A stretch of 64,000 nt of DNA from Panaeolus papilionaceus (taxonomy: Eukaryota > Basidiomycota > Agaricomycetes > Agaricales). The notes under the pieces are model-generated. The model searched no databases, was not told where the DNA came from, and saw only the letters and a list, made by a program, of their open reading frames with translations. The position numbers and the translations under genes were made by a program. Position 1 is the stretch's first letter, and every line of letters starts with the position of its first letter. Shown here in pieces: positions 20,297 through 29,593 of the stretch. The DNA lies in assembly GCA_015501605.1 (NCBI GenBank), contig JADNRZ010000008.1:1116001-1180000 (forward strand), in the 5' to 3' direction.

Positions 20297-23014
20297 TTAT
20301 ATGTCCATGTCTTTTCCGCAAGTCATGCTATCTAGGGCGGGCTCGGACCAGTTACTATCACTTTGTTTCTGATGCTGCAAACTACTAGGATCAGCTGCCT
20401 TATGACCTCCCACCGGCATTGTTGGCTTATGGACAGGTTTAGACTTATGAGAAGGTGGATCCAATGCTTCTTTGAGCGTAGACTCCAGTATGACCTTGGG
20501 TGAGAACACGCTGCCATATAGCAGCTCCCCAGACTTGGGGTCCCGTTGGCCAGGTATGGGCATTTTCAAACCGAATCCGGTCGTGCCAATTACAGACTGG
20601 ATAGGCCTGATAGGTGCTACTTTGACTCTCTCGTCACAAAACACGTCGTCCATACGACTGGCAAAGAATTGGGAGTTGGGTGGCACAAGAGAGAGTCGGA
20701 TATCTGCTGAAGTGATTTTCTCGCCAATGGCAATGCGGAGGTCTTCGACAGCTTCAAATATGGGCACAAGCTTTCCTTCAAATGACAGGCATTCTTCTTT
20801 GTCGGGGATTCTCCAGGCTGCGATTTTGAATATTTTCATGAGGCTGGAGATGAGATCTTCTTTCCAGCCAATGGTAGAACTAGGCACTCTGATCGTGAGG
20901 TGCTTTTGAGTCAAGGCACGCCATTGTCCCGCCGTAGCTTGCTCTTCTAGATAATCAGTCATTTGAGAATTATTAGATAGGATACAAGGCCACGTTCTAT
21001 AGTTATTCGTACCTGTATCAACGATCTTTGCATATAAATTCGTGAAGACATTGGATATCTTCTGGTCGTTAGGCATCCAAAGTTCAATCTTTGATGCGCA
21101 CACTCTGGTCATGAAGACCTGGAGCACAACTTGCACCAGCAGCGGGTTTGGGTCATCATTTGGTTGTCGAGCCGCCTCCACAAGCATTGTCGCAATGGGC
21201 TCTCCAATAAGCTGCAGAGCATCCCTGTACATCCCGCTTGTGTCCTCATCGGTCATTTCATGCTAGTGATGCCACCGCCGATGAGTGATTGTCTCCCCGA
21301 GGAATGCAGCTGCTTGGAAGATCTCATCGTTGAGTGCGACTACCTTGTCTTTAAGGTCGTTGATTGTAATCGAGTCAGCTTTAGACGGGGATATCCGAGC
21401 ATCGAGTAGCTCCTTGCCACGACTATCTGCCAGCGTCTGGATCTCCTCCATCTGCTTTTTCACATCTATCAGCTCATAGTGCATGCTATTGTTGGCGTCA
21501 GTCAACTTTGACCTGTCTGCTTGGAGTATGTTGATGCTGGTAACGTGGGACTTCATGTCGCGTTGAAGACGCTTGAGTTCCCTCTGGTAGTTTTCCAAAT
21601 CTGCGTTACGCTTCTTCAGATCTCCTTTAAGCTTCTCTATCTCCCTGTCGCGAGGTGTCTGCGTATCCGCCTTTGCCTTGATCTCCTCCAACTGCTTTTT
21701 CACGTTTATCAGCTCGTAGTGCATGCTGTTGTTGGCATCCGTCAACTTTGACCTGTCTGCTTGAAGTGTGTTGATACTGGTAACGTGGGAGTTCATATCG
21801 TGTTGAAGACGCTTGACTTCCCTCTGGCTGGTTTCCAAGTCTGTTGTCCGCCTCTCCAGATCTGCCTTAAGCTTCTCTGTCTGCATATCCTCGTTCGTCT
21901 TAATCTCCTCCAACTGCTTTTTCACGTTTATCAGCTCGTATTGCATGCTATTGTTGGTGTCAGTCAACTTTGACCTGTCTGCTTGGAGTATGTTGATGCT
22001 GGTAACGTGGGACTTCATGTCGTGTCGAAGACGCTTGAGTTCCCTCTGGCTGGTTTCCAAGTCTGTTGTCCGCCTCTCCAGATCTGCCTTAAGCTTCTCT
22101 GTCTGCATATCCTCGTTCGTCTTAATCTCCTCCAACTGCTTTTTCACGTTTATCAGCTCGTATTGCATGCTATTGTTGGTGTCAGTCAACTTTGACCTGT
22201 CTGCTTGGAGTATGTTGATGCTGGTAACGTGGGACTTCATGTCGTGTCGAAGACGCTTGAGTTCCCTCTGGTAGTTGTCCAAATCTGCATTACGCTTCTT
22301 CAACTCTCCTTTCAGCCTCTCCATCTCCCTGTCGCGAGGTGTCTGTGTAGAAGGACCTGGCATCAAGTACCTGATCATATTAGAGCCAAAACCGGTTCCT
22401 GGTGCATCGTCGGCGTGGACGTGATCCCCAAGTTCTTGGACCACGTGGGGATTTCCGCCTGGCATTTGGGGGTTGTGAACACTTTGAATGTTGACGCTGA
22501 CGTTGCTGACAGCAACAGTGGCCGATGAATGATGTTGGTGTTGGTGTTTGTTCCCTGTCACGCCCGACTCAGCGTACTCCCCCGCACTCGCTGCTGGCGG
22601 AGGTTGCCTAGGCCCCCTTGCCGCATTACTAGAGGACGACATCGTATTATCTGCAAGGTTCTTGGGGGTAGGACCTCCTTCTGTATGGCTACCGCTAAGT
22701 GTGGCGACCATGCGAACGGCAGGGGTGCTTCCACTGGACTCGCCTTGTGTCCCAGAACGCGTATCTGAAGGTCTGTAGGATTCGGCGTAAGAATTATGAT
22801 CCACATTATTATCAACCACGATGTAATCACTCGTAGGGGATTCTGGATCTGACCTTGAAGCCGAGCTCACAGCGCCTGACCTGGAGCTGCTGCTGCCGCC
22901 TGACTGCTCCCCTGGTCTGGCCTTTGTGAGAATCTTGGCTGGGACGACGGGTGGAGAAGTCGAGGACTCTGAGCTGTTGAGGTCATTGGCTGGCATGGTG
23001 GATGGATGTGACAC
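20297..23014 (-). pseudogene. coiled-coil/CGK-tail family protein, copy 2, in-frame stop
   Basis: Largest copy. The first frame (23014-21263, 583 aa) holds a low-complexity Ser/Pro/Gly region, then a coiled coil enlarged by internal tandem repeats (see 21440-22330). It ends at an in-frame TAG (21263-21265) immediately after ITHRRWHH. The same frame then continues as HEMTDEDTSGMYRDALQLIG, the family's globular domain. Only a few extra codons plus the stop separate the parts, and no shift occurs. The family intron follows (donor gtacga near 21013, acceptor ctag near 20948), and the tail ends DSMTCGKDMDI. The region is too short for a normal intron to remove the stop. It may make a truncated coiled-coil protein or rely on readthrough. 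Confidence 0.62.
21440..22330 (-). repeat. tandem 222/240-bp coding repeats (74-80 codons)
   Basis: The stretch with ctgctttttcac recurs at 21452, 21692, 21914 and 22136, giving spacings of 240, 222 and 222 bp. The two units between about 21830 and 22270 are virtually identical, so that amplification is recent. Each unit encodes one coiled-coil module with HDMKSHVTSINILQADRSKL and YELINVKKQLEEIK. The unit lengths are multiples of three, so frame is kept and the rod simply lengthens. Confidence 0.9.
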
Positions 23015-23882
23015 GACGTCTAGAGACGATGGTATGAACGGTGTTGAGATATGTCAGATGAGGGTATGATCAACAAAAATAGACGCAGTGGAGGGAATAT
23101 ACCTTGATTTCTATCGATATCGATTGGAGGGCAAGATGATGGTTGGGATGAAATGCAACAAGCGCCCAAGTACGTTCAGAGCCTGGCGCAGGGGATGTGG
23201 GAAAGGTCCGCGTGTTGGCTGTCGATATTGATTGAAGGAATGGCCTGCAGAGTAGATATGACTAATGGGACGTCCGCAAGGTTCAGTTAAGGCTGTGTCG
23301 CTCCTGATTAGATACGAACGAAGGCTATGGGTGACTTTTTTCTCACCTAATCTGTTCAATGTATGAGCACCAAAGTAGATGTGTATGAAGGCATTAATAA
23401 TGAGGCGTGTACAGGCAATAAATGACATACATAACTGCAGGAGAATCTAATGTACCTTTCGGTTTGAGGCTGAGCCGCGCAGACCCGTCATCGGTACATT
23501 ATATCAAAACTGGGAAAGATGCAGAGTCAGGAGAAATAAACGGAGAGTAGAGCTCGCCGAGCCAGAAAGACTGAATCCGTATATGGGGAGAGATTATGCA
23601 GAGATGAATAAAGAAATAGAAATTAGAATAACGAGCCGCGATTCTGCGGTGAGGTGATAGAACATGACGAAGAGTTGAGATGAACGTTCAACGCGGCCAC
23701 ATCACCTGTCGCGCTCACATGACCAATATTATTTTATTCATCTCAAGAGTCATTTTCGCTGCTCGCAACGCTCGAACGAAAACAAAACCTGAAAGAAGCA
23801 CATCTATTTCAGCCATAGCGAAGAACATACTCCAGAGTGAATGAATCGAATCAAAACAACACTACAAGGCTACACAATACTG
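23015..23882. other. spacer upstream of coiled-coil copy 2
   Basis: About 870 bp without a supported gene. It holds the presumed promoter of copy 2 and the 3' end of copy 3. A minus-strand frame at 23111-23428 shows no recognisable protein. Confidence 0.4.
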
Positions 23883-25557
23883 TCATGTTTTCCCACACAT
23901 AACACTATCTATGGGTTTTAGAGCGTCAAGAAGGGTAGACTCCAATATCACCTTGGGCGACATCACACTCTCGTACAGCAGCTCCCCAGATAGACCCCGT
24001 TGTCCATTGATGAGCTTTTTTAATCCAAATCCGGTTGTGCCAACTACGCACTGGATAGGCCCAGTAGGTGATACTTTGGCTCCCGCATCAGCAAACGCAT
24101 CATCCATCCAGTTGGGGTTGAATTGGGAGTTGGGTGGCACGAGGGAGGGTCGAATCTCTGCTGAAGTAAATTTCTCACCCATGGCAATGCGGAGGTCTTG
24201 GACATCTTCGAGTATGGAATCAAGTTTGTGCTCGAAGGAGAGCCGATGTTCGCGATTGGGCATTGACCACGCCACGGCTCTCAAGATTTGCATGAGATCC
24301 CAAATAAGGCCTTCTTTCCAAGGTGAAGTAATAGGCTGCGTATGTGCTCGTGTTACTGCACGCCATTGTCTGGAGACAGCTGGCTCCTCTGTGTAACAGA
24401 TGGGAGTGAAAGAGGTCAGGACAAATGCTAGCAGCGAGGAAGATATTATTGCCTACCAGCGGTTAGGATATTCTTATGTACATTGTCCAGGAAATCACAT
24501 AGCTGTCGACAGTTAGGAACCCAACGCTCAATCTTCAATGCGCAAGCTTTAGTCAAAGCCACCTGAAACACAATCTGCAGCAACAACGGATTCAATGTAT
24601 TCAATCCAGCAGCTGATCGTTGACCCTCTTCCACAGCCATTAGAAAGATAGGCTCCCCAATCAGCTCCACAGCATCCTCACGACACTTCTTCCGTTCCTC
24701 CTGGGTCAAGTCGTATGAGTAGTGGCCAATTGACTCCCAGGATGAAGCAGCAGCTTCGAAAATTTTATCATTTAGCGCAACCACCTTCTGCTCGAGATCG
24801 GCGATTGAGACGGAGTCGGTTCTGGCCAGTAATTTCAGTGAGTCCCGAGCCTCCTTCTCGCGAGACTCCGCAGCCTGCAACTTCTGCTTCATTTGATCCA
24901 ACTCCAAGTTGTGAGCGTCTATAAGTCGTTGCATTTCCTGTTGCAGGATGTTGACTGATGTTTGACCGTTTGTATGAATGGGGCTAGCTGACATCGAGTC
25001 GGACTGGATTGGAGATTTCCGGGCGCCTTGCTGGTCCTTGTCGCTAATATACCCCAGAACCTTGATCTCCTCCAACAGGCCCTCCACCCCGTTGCCAGTG
25101 ACCGGCTCCTGGCCCAAGCTGTTGTTGGCTCAGTTAGCTTTTGCCTATCTGCCAGTGCCGAGAGTATACGATACCTCATAACCTGCTTTCTTGCGTCGCA
25201 TTCAAGGTGCTCAACTCCCGGCTGTTGACCTTCCAAGTCTGCTATTTGCCTCTCCAGATCCCGTTGCAATTGGCAAGTCTCCGACTCTGATGACTTCTTC
25301 GTTAGCTCTGCTTTGGGCGTCTCAACTTCTCCTGGATCTTGAATTTGATCAACCGTCCTAGCGATAGATTTGGCCACTGTCCCTGTAACACCTCCTTTGC
25401 TCTTGTCACCTCCTACTGTGTCATCCTCCTTCATATGGCCCATTAGTGACCTCATTTGCTTCTTCATCAAGTCAAGCTCTAATCTCATCTCCTCCAGTTC
25501 TGACTTCTGTGTGACATGACCTGGTGATTCCATCGAGACGATCTCCCCAAAAAACAA
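23883..25557 (-). pseudogene. coiled-coil/CGK-tail family protein, copy 3, one frameshift
   Basis: The first frame (25557-24919; a likelier Met at 25533) holds the family start QKSELEEMRLELDLMKKQM and coiled coil down to LADRQKLTEP. Family homology then moves to the next frame (25117-24446), with NNSLGQEPVTGNGVEGLLEE and onward through VELIGEPIFLMAVEEG. The shift is at about 25125, a one-base change inside the conserved 'KLT..NNS' region. The family intron (donor gtaggc near 24455, acceptor acacag near 24392) and tail exon to 23883 follow, with 'GTTGFGLKKLINGQRGL' and terminal SVMCGKT. Apart from the shift, everything is intact. A sequence error is possible. Confidence 0.62.
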
Positions 25558-26216
25558 AGTAGGGAATAATCAGAGTGGACTTGTACTCGCTGATGCAGAG
25601 AAAACTGCGATGTATTCGAGACGGGATGTGAGTCAAAACTATTAAGTTCGGAGAATTACTAAACATCTGCACATCTGCTCACGGATGGAGTTGGCGTGAA
25701 GAGCTAAACATAGACCTGTGACGGGCCCCTCACTCGAACGGAGAGTACTACCTCGGGTGAGGGGCTGCGTCACCAGTCCAAGCTAAACACGCCATCACCG
25801 AGTAGCATTTGCTCAGCATGTAAGTAGGCTAGTCCGTCGTTGTGATCGTGACTTTGCGACCTTGTTTTTGAAGTTCGATTCGAATGACAGTATTAGGGGT
25901 CACATTTGTAGGTATTCGAACGAAGTCACTGAAGAGTGTGATGAACTTCTGTTGACTGATAGGAATGTTGACTTGAATAGGGGTCAAAACTTGAATTGAG
26001 CAGGTAGATCATCGAATCGAAGCGCTCAATCCGTCCTCTGCGCTCGAGTCCCGAAAAATCACTCTACCGATGAAGAGACTCAATTGCCCAAGCAGAAAGC
26101 TCTGCCGATTCATGACAACCATTTCCAGCAAGGGAACGACGTTGGCCGAGATGAATATGTGTATCATTATTAGTTAAAAGGGTTAATACATGCACAAGTG
26201 ATTAAAACATTAGTGG
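25558..26216. other. spacer upstream of coiled-coil copy 3
   Basis: About 660 bp. Its 25990-26170 part resembles the regions upstream of copies 4 (about 28450-28620) and 5 (about 31930-32100): shared strings include 'agatcatcga', 'cgctcaat' and 'catgacaacca'. The duplications therefore carried the promoter regions with them. Confidence 0.45.
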
Positions 26217-28112
26217 TCAATCTTTTCCACATATATACGTATCTACGGATTGCAGAGCCTCCTTGAGGGTGGACTCCAATGCAACCTTGGGCGAAAGAAT
26301 GCTCTCATACAGCGGCTCCCCAGATAGACCCCATCGCCCATTAATGAGCTTTTTCAATCCGAACCTAGTTGTGCCAACTACGCACTGGATAGGCTCAGTA
26401 GATGATACTTTGGCTCTCGCATCAGTAAGCTCATCATCCATCCAGCTAGCTTCGAACAGGGATTGAGGCGGCACGAGGGAGACCCGAATATCTGCCGATG
26501 TAATTTTCTCGCCAATGGCAATGCGAAGGTCTTCGACAGCTTTGAATATAGACACGAGCTTTGCTTCAAATGACATGCGATGTTCTTTGTCGGGCATTTT
26601 CCATGCTGCGATCTTGATAATATTCATGAGACTGGAGATGAGACCCTCTTTCCAGCCCTGGGTAATTGGTCTGGTGTGCGTCTGGGTCAATGCGCGCCAT
26701 CGTCCTGATACAGCTGGTTCCTCTGTGCAACAAAGGCGATTGAAAAAAGTCAGAAAGAAAGCATAATCTGAAGGCAATTGTTGATCATCACCTGCATATT
26801 GGACATTATTATACACAGCCTCGAAAAATTTGGATATCTTGGGATCGTTAGGCACCCACTGTTCGATCTTCGACGCGCACAATTGCGTCATGAAGATCTG
26901 GAGCACAACCTGCACCAACAGCGGGTTTGGGTCGGCATTCGGTTTTCGACCCTCCTCCACAAGCATTCTCGTAATGGGCTCTCCAATCAGCTGTAAAACC
27001 TCCCCGTACATCCTACTTGCATCCACCTCGGTCATTCCATGTGGCTCATGAGTGATACTCTCCCCGAGGGATACAGCAGCCTGGAAGATCTCGTCGTTGA
27101 GCGCGACCACTTTCTCTTTAAGCTCGCTGATTGAAATCGAGTCGGCTTTGGTCAGGAATTTCTGGGTATCGAGCAGCTCCTTGCCACGACTATCCGCCAG
27201 CGCCTTGATCTCCTCCAACTCCTTTTTCACGTTTATCAGCTCGCAGTTCATGCTGTTGTTGGCGGCTTCGAGTGTGTTGATACTGGTAACGTGGGTCCTC
27301 AATTCCGCTTTGAGCTTCTCCGTCTCGCTGTCTCCAGGGGTCTGCGTGTCCGCCCTTGTCTTGATATCCTCTAACTCCTTCTTGGCGCTAAGTAGCTCCT
27401 GATGCAAGCTGTCATTTACACCCGTCAACTTTTGGAGTGTGTTGATACTGATGACGTGGGACCTCATCTCGCGTTGAAGACGCTTGACTTCCTTCTCGCA
27501 GTTTTCCAAATCCGCTGTTCGCTTCTTCAAATCTACTTTAAGCTTCTCCATCTCCCTGTTGCGAGGCGTCTGTGGAGAGGAACTGGGGATCAAGTACCTC
27601 ACGAAACCAGACCCAAAACCGCCTCCTGGTGAACCGCCAGTCATGACTGGCTCAGTACTAGTGGCCTCCTGCGATAGATGTCCTACAACTGCTGCTTCGG
27701 CTGGTTTCCTGGGTCCTCTTCCTTTACTATCACTGAGTGTTCGCCCGGATGTCTCTGCGACAGGATTCTTGGCTGTTGTAGCATTAACCAAAGCAAACAT
27801 TGACGCGACAGAGCACTCCTCACTGTTCAGCTTTGTTTGATCCATGAAGACCCTCATTTGCTCCTTCATCAACTCGAGCTCGAGTCTCATCTCCTCCATT
27901 TCTGACTTCTGTGCGCGATCTGGTGGATTTGTTGAGGAATCGTTGTTTTCTACTCCAACCGAGTGTCCTTTGCTCTCGTCATGATCCCTCGTTGATCTTC
28001 TGCTCGTGTCCGTTGGATCTGGGCTCATTGGCATTTCTAGACTAAGCGTATCACGAAGCGGACCGATGTCAACTTGAACGAGCAGGGCTTGCGAGAGAAG
28101 AGTCGGGTTCAA
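26217..28112 (-). CDS. coiled-coil/CGK-tail family protein, copy 4
   Basis: Open for 631 codons. The stretch joining 'YNNVQYAG' to EEPAVSGRWRAL corresponds to the family intron (donor gtgatg near 26795, acceptor gcacag near 26728) but here happens to stay open, so the mature protein is probably about 610 aa. The ATG at 28028-28034 (MPMSPDPTDTS) fits copies 1 and 6 better than the one at 28112. Order: a charged Ser/Asp-rich start, QKSEMEEMRLELELMKEQM helix, Gly-rich linker (GGSPGGGFGSGF), long coiled coil (about residues 190-330), globular half with LIGEPITRMLVEEGRKPN and 'DLRIAIGEKITSADIRVSLV', and terminal CGKD. It is a tandem duplicate of copy 5. Function unknown. Confidence 0.75.
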   Translation of the reverse strand: MNPTLLSQALLVQVDIGPLRDTLSLEMPMSPDPTDTSRRSTRDHDESKGHSVGVENNDSSTNPPDRAQKSEMEEMRLELELMKEQMRVFMDQTKLNSEECSVASMFALVNATTAKNPVAETSGRTLSDSKGRGPRKPAEAAVVGHLSQEATSTEPVMTGGSPGGGFGSGFVRYLIPSSSPQTPRNREMEKLKVDLKKRTADLENCEKEVKRLQREMRSHVISINTLQKLTGVNDSLHQELLSAKKELEDIKTRADTQTPGDSETEKLKAELRTHVTSINTLEAANNSMNCELINVKKELEEIKALADSRGKELLDTQKFLTKADSISISELKEKVVALNDEIFQAAVSLGESITHEPHGMTEVDASRMYGEVLQLIGEPITRMLVEEGRKPNADPNPLLVQVVLQIFMTQLCASKIEQWVPNDPKISKFFEAVYNNVQYAGDDQQLPSDYAFFLTFFNRLCCTEEPAVSGRWRALTQTHTRPITQGWKEGLISSLMNIIKIAAWKMPDKEHRMSFEAKLVSIFKAVEDLRIAIGEKITSADIRVSLVPPQSLFEASWMDDELTDARAKVSSTEPIQCVVGTTRFGLKKLINGRWGLSGEPLYESILSPKVALESTLKEALQSVDTYICGKD

Positions 28113-28740
28113 GTTCGACGCAGGCGTTTGTTACGAGAAGGATTAAAACGAGGCTCACTACAATACACGTGGCTCACCAGTAATAAGTAAGCATAAGCAT
28201 GTGGGAGGGGGAGTGACTGACGTCTGAATCTCAATTCACATCTTGTGTTGAGAATCAATCGCTCGTGATCATATACATATCAACGTCAATTCCTCGTTTT
28301 AAATAGCTTCGTGCAATTCAATTTGGATAACCATTCTTTGGAATTTCTCCGATGCTCGAACGAAGCTGAAAAGTAATTGAGGATTCGAGACGTGATGAAT
28401 TTGGTTAAGATGAGCGTTTACCTGGAATAAGACTAATAGGGGCCAGTACTTAGATCATCAAACCCGAGCGCCTACTGATCTCCGCCCTACGCGCTCAATG
28501 GCTGTAACACGAATCACCCCATCAATAAAGGGCTTCAGCACAAAGCGTAAAGCTCTTCATCAAGACCTCATCAGACTCGGAAATTTAGAATCATGACAAC
28601 CATCTCCCCCGACAATGGCGGGGCTGGTGCGGCTGAATCGCGGTGGAAGCGCGGACACAAGTAAAGCGCACTGCAATCCAAGAAACGTCAATTATTATTC
28701 GTAAATTATAGCAGGCATTAGGACACCATACCCCAGTCAT
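26217..28740. repeat. tandem segmental duplication, unit 1 (copy 4)
   Basis: Copy 4 with its upstream flank is repeated as 29594-32220 (copy 5). Similarity runs through both coding parts and more than 500 bp upstream, ending in the shared string with gtaaattatagcaggcatta. Both units are in the same orientation. Confidence 0.85.
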
Positions 28741-28957
28741 ATCAACATCATCCTATTAGTATTATTCCAGGTGAACGTTCATCTTGTTCAACCAAATTTA
28801 TTACGTCTCAAATCGTCGTTTACTCTTTAGCCCCCGTTCGAGCATCGAAGAAATTCCAAAGATGGTTATACAACTTGAACTGCACAAAGCTATTTAAAAC
28901 GAGGCAATGACATTGACATGTATATGATCACGAGCAATTGATTCTCAACATGTGAAT
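28113..28957. other. upstream region of copy 4 with an inverted promoter copy
   Basis: 28246-28443 is the direct upstream flank of copy 4 (also found at 31722-31916 for copy 5). 28753-28957 is the same sequence in inverted orientation and matches the copy 5 version better (it shares gatgaacgttcacctggaat). The two face each other across about 310 bp. No gene is seen here. Confidence 0.8.
28753..28957. repeat. inverted copy of the coiled-coil gene upstream region
   Basis: Reverse complement of 31722-31916 with a few mismatches, and more distantly of 28246-28443. It abuts the transplanted F-box fragment exactly, at about 28957/28958. Confidence 0.85.
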
Positions 28958-29590
28958 ATCAACCTAGTCAGCATTTCCACTCCCTGAGTCGACAACGCCA
29001 GCTCGTGAAAGCGATGGGAACGATACGACAGGTGTTCAAATTGCATCCTAGGTAGGTCAATGGATAAAAGTAGAGCTTGCATATGGCTGGTTGGTCCTGT
29101 CATGGTAGAATCGAGCTTCAGACAAATGGCTTTGAAAGGTGGTCGGATATCTAGTTCATGCCGCAAGAAATAAGTGTCCAGAGCCAAGTGGTTGAATAAT
29201 CTGCATGATGCTGCCAGATGAAACAAGTCGACATCTTCTTCTACGTGATGAAGTATTAGAAGTATGAGTTCTGGCGGTAGAGCATAGAAGACCATGGTGG
29301 CTGAAGTTGAAGGGTAGAGGTGCTGAGTCATCAATCTGCTAAGGCAAATTTGAATGTGAGTCGATCAGCCAAGAGTGTTGCGTCGGCCATGTCTCTGGAG
29401 ACCATAGTCGCACACTCCATACATTCTCCGCATTTTTACCAAGAACAAAAATTTGGAATATTTCAGATATTTACAAGAAATTCTACTAGTGTAATACAGC
29501 TTCTTTCTCCAAATGTTACGAGTTGATGAGGAATATTGATACCTACTGAGTCCATCATCCCAAAGGTGTTGAGCCCGTTCCATTCCAGAT
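28958..29590 (-). pseudogene. transplanted fragment of the F-box array (members 3 and 4)
   Basis: Nearly identical to about 10343-10957. It contains, on the minus strand, the 3' end of member 4 (29583 to about 29500), the 100-200 bp spacer, and the first about 125 codons of member 3 (from the ATG at 29334: MMTQHLYPSTSATMVFYALP). The F-box is intact but the frame ends at 28945, just past the junction. Small differences (for example extra bases near 29446) show it is a true second copy. It lies between coiled-coil copies 4 and 5 and cannot encode a complete protein. Confidence 0.88.
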
Positions 29591-29593
29591 AAG

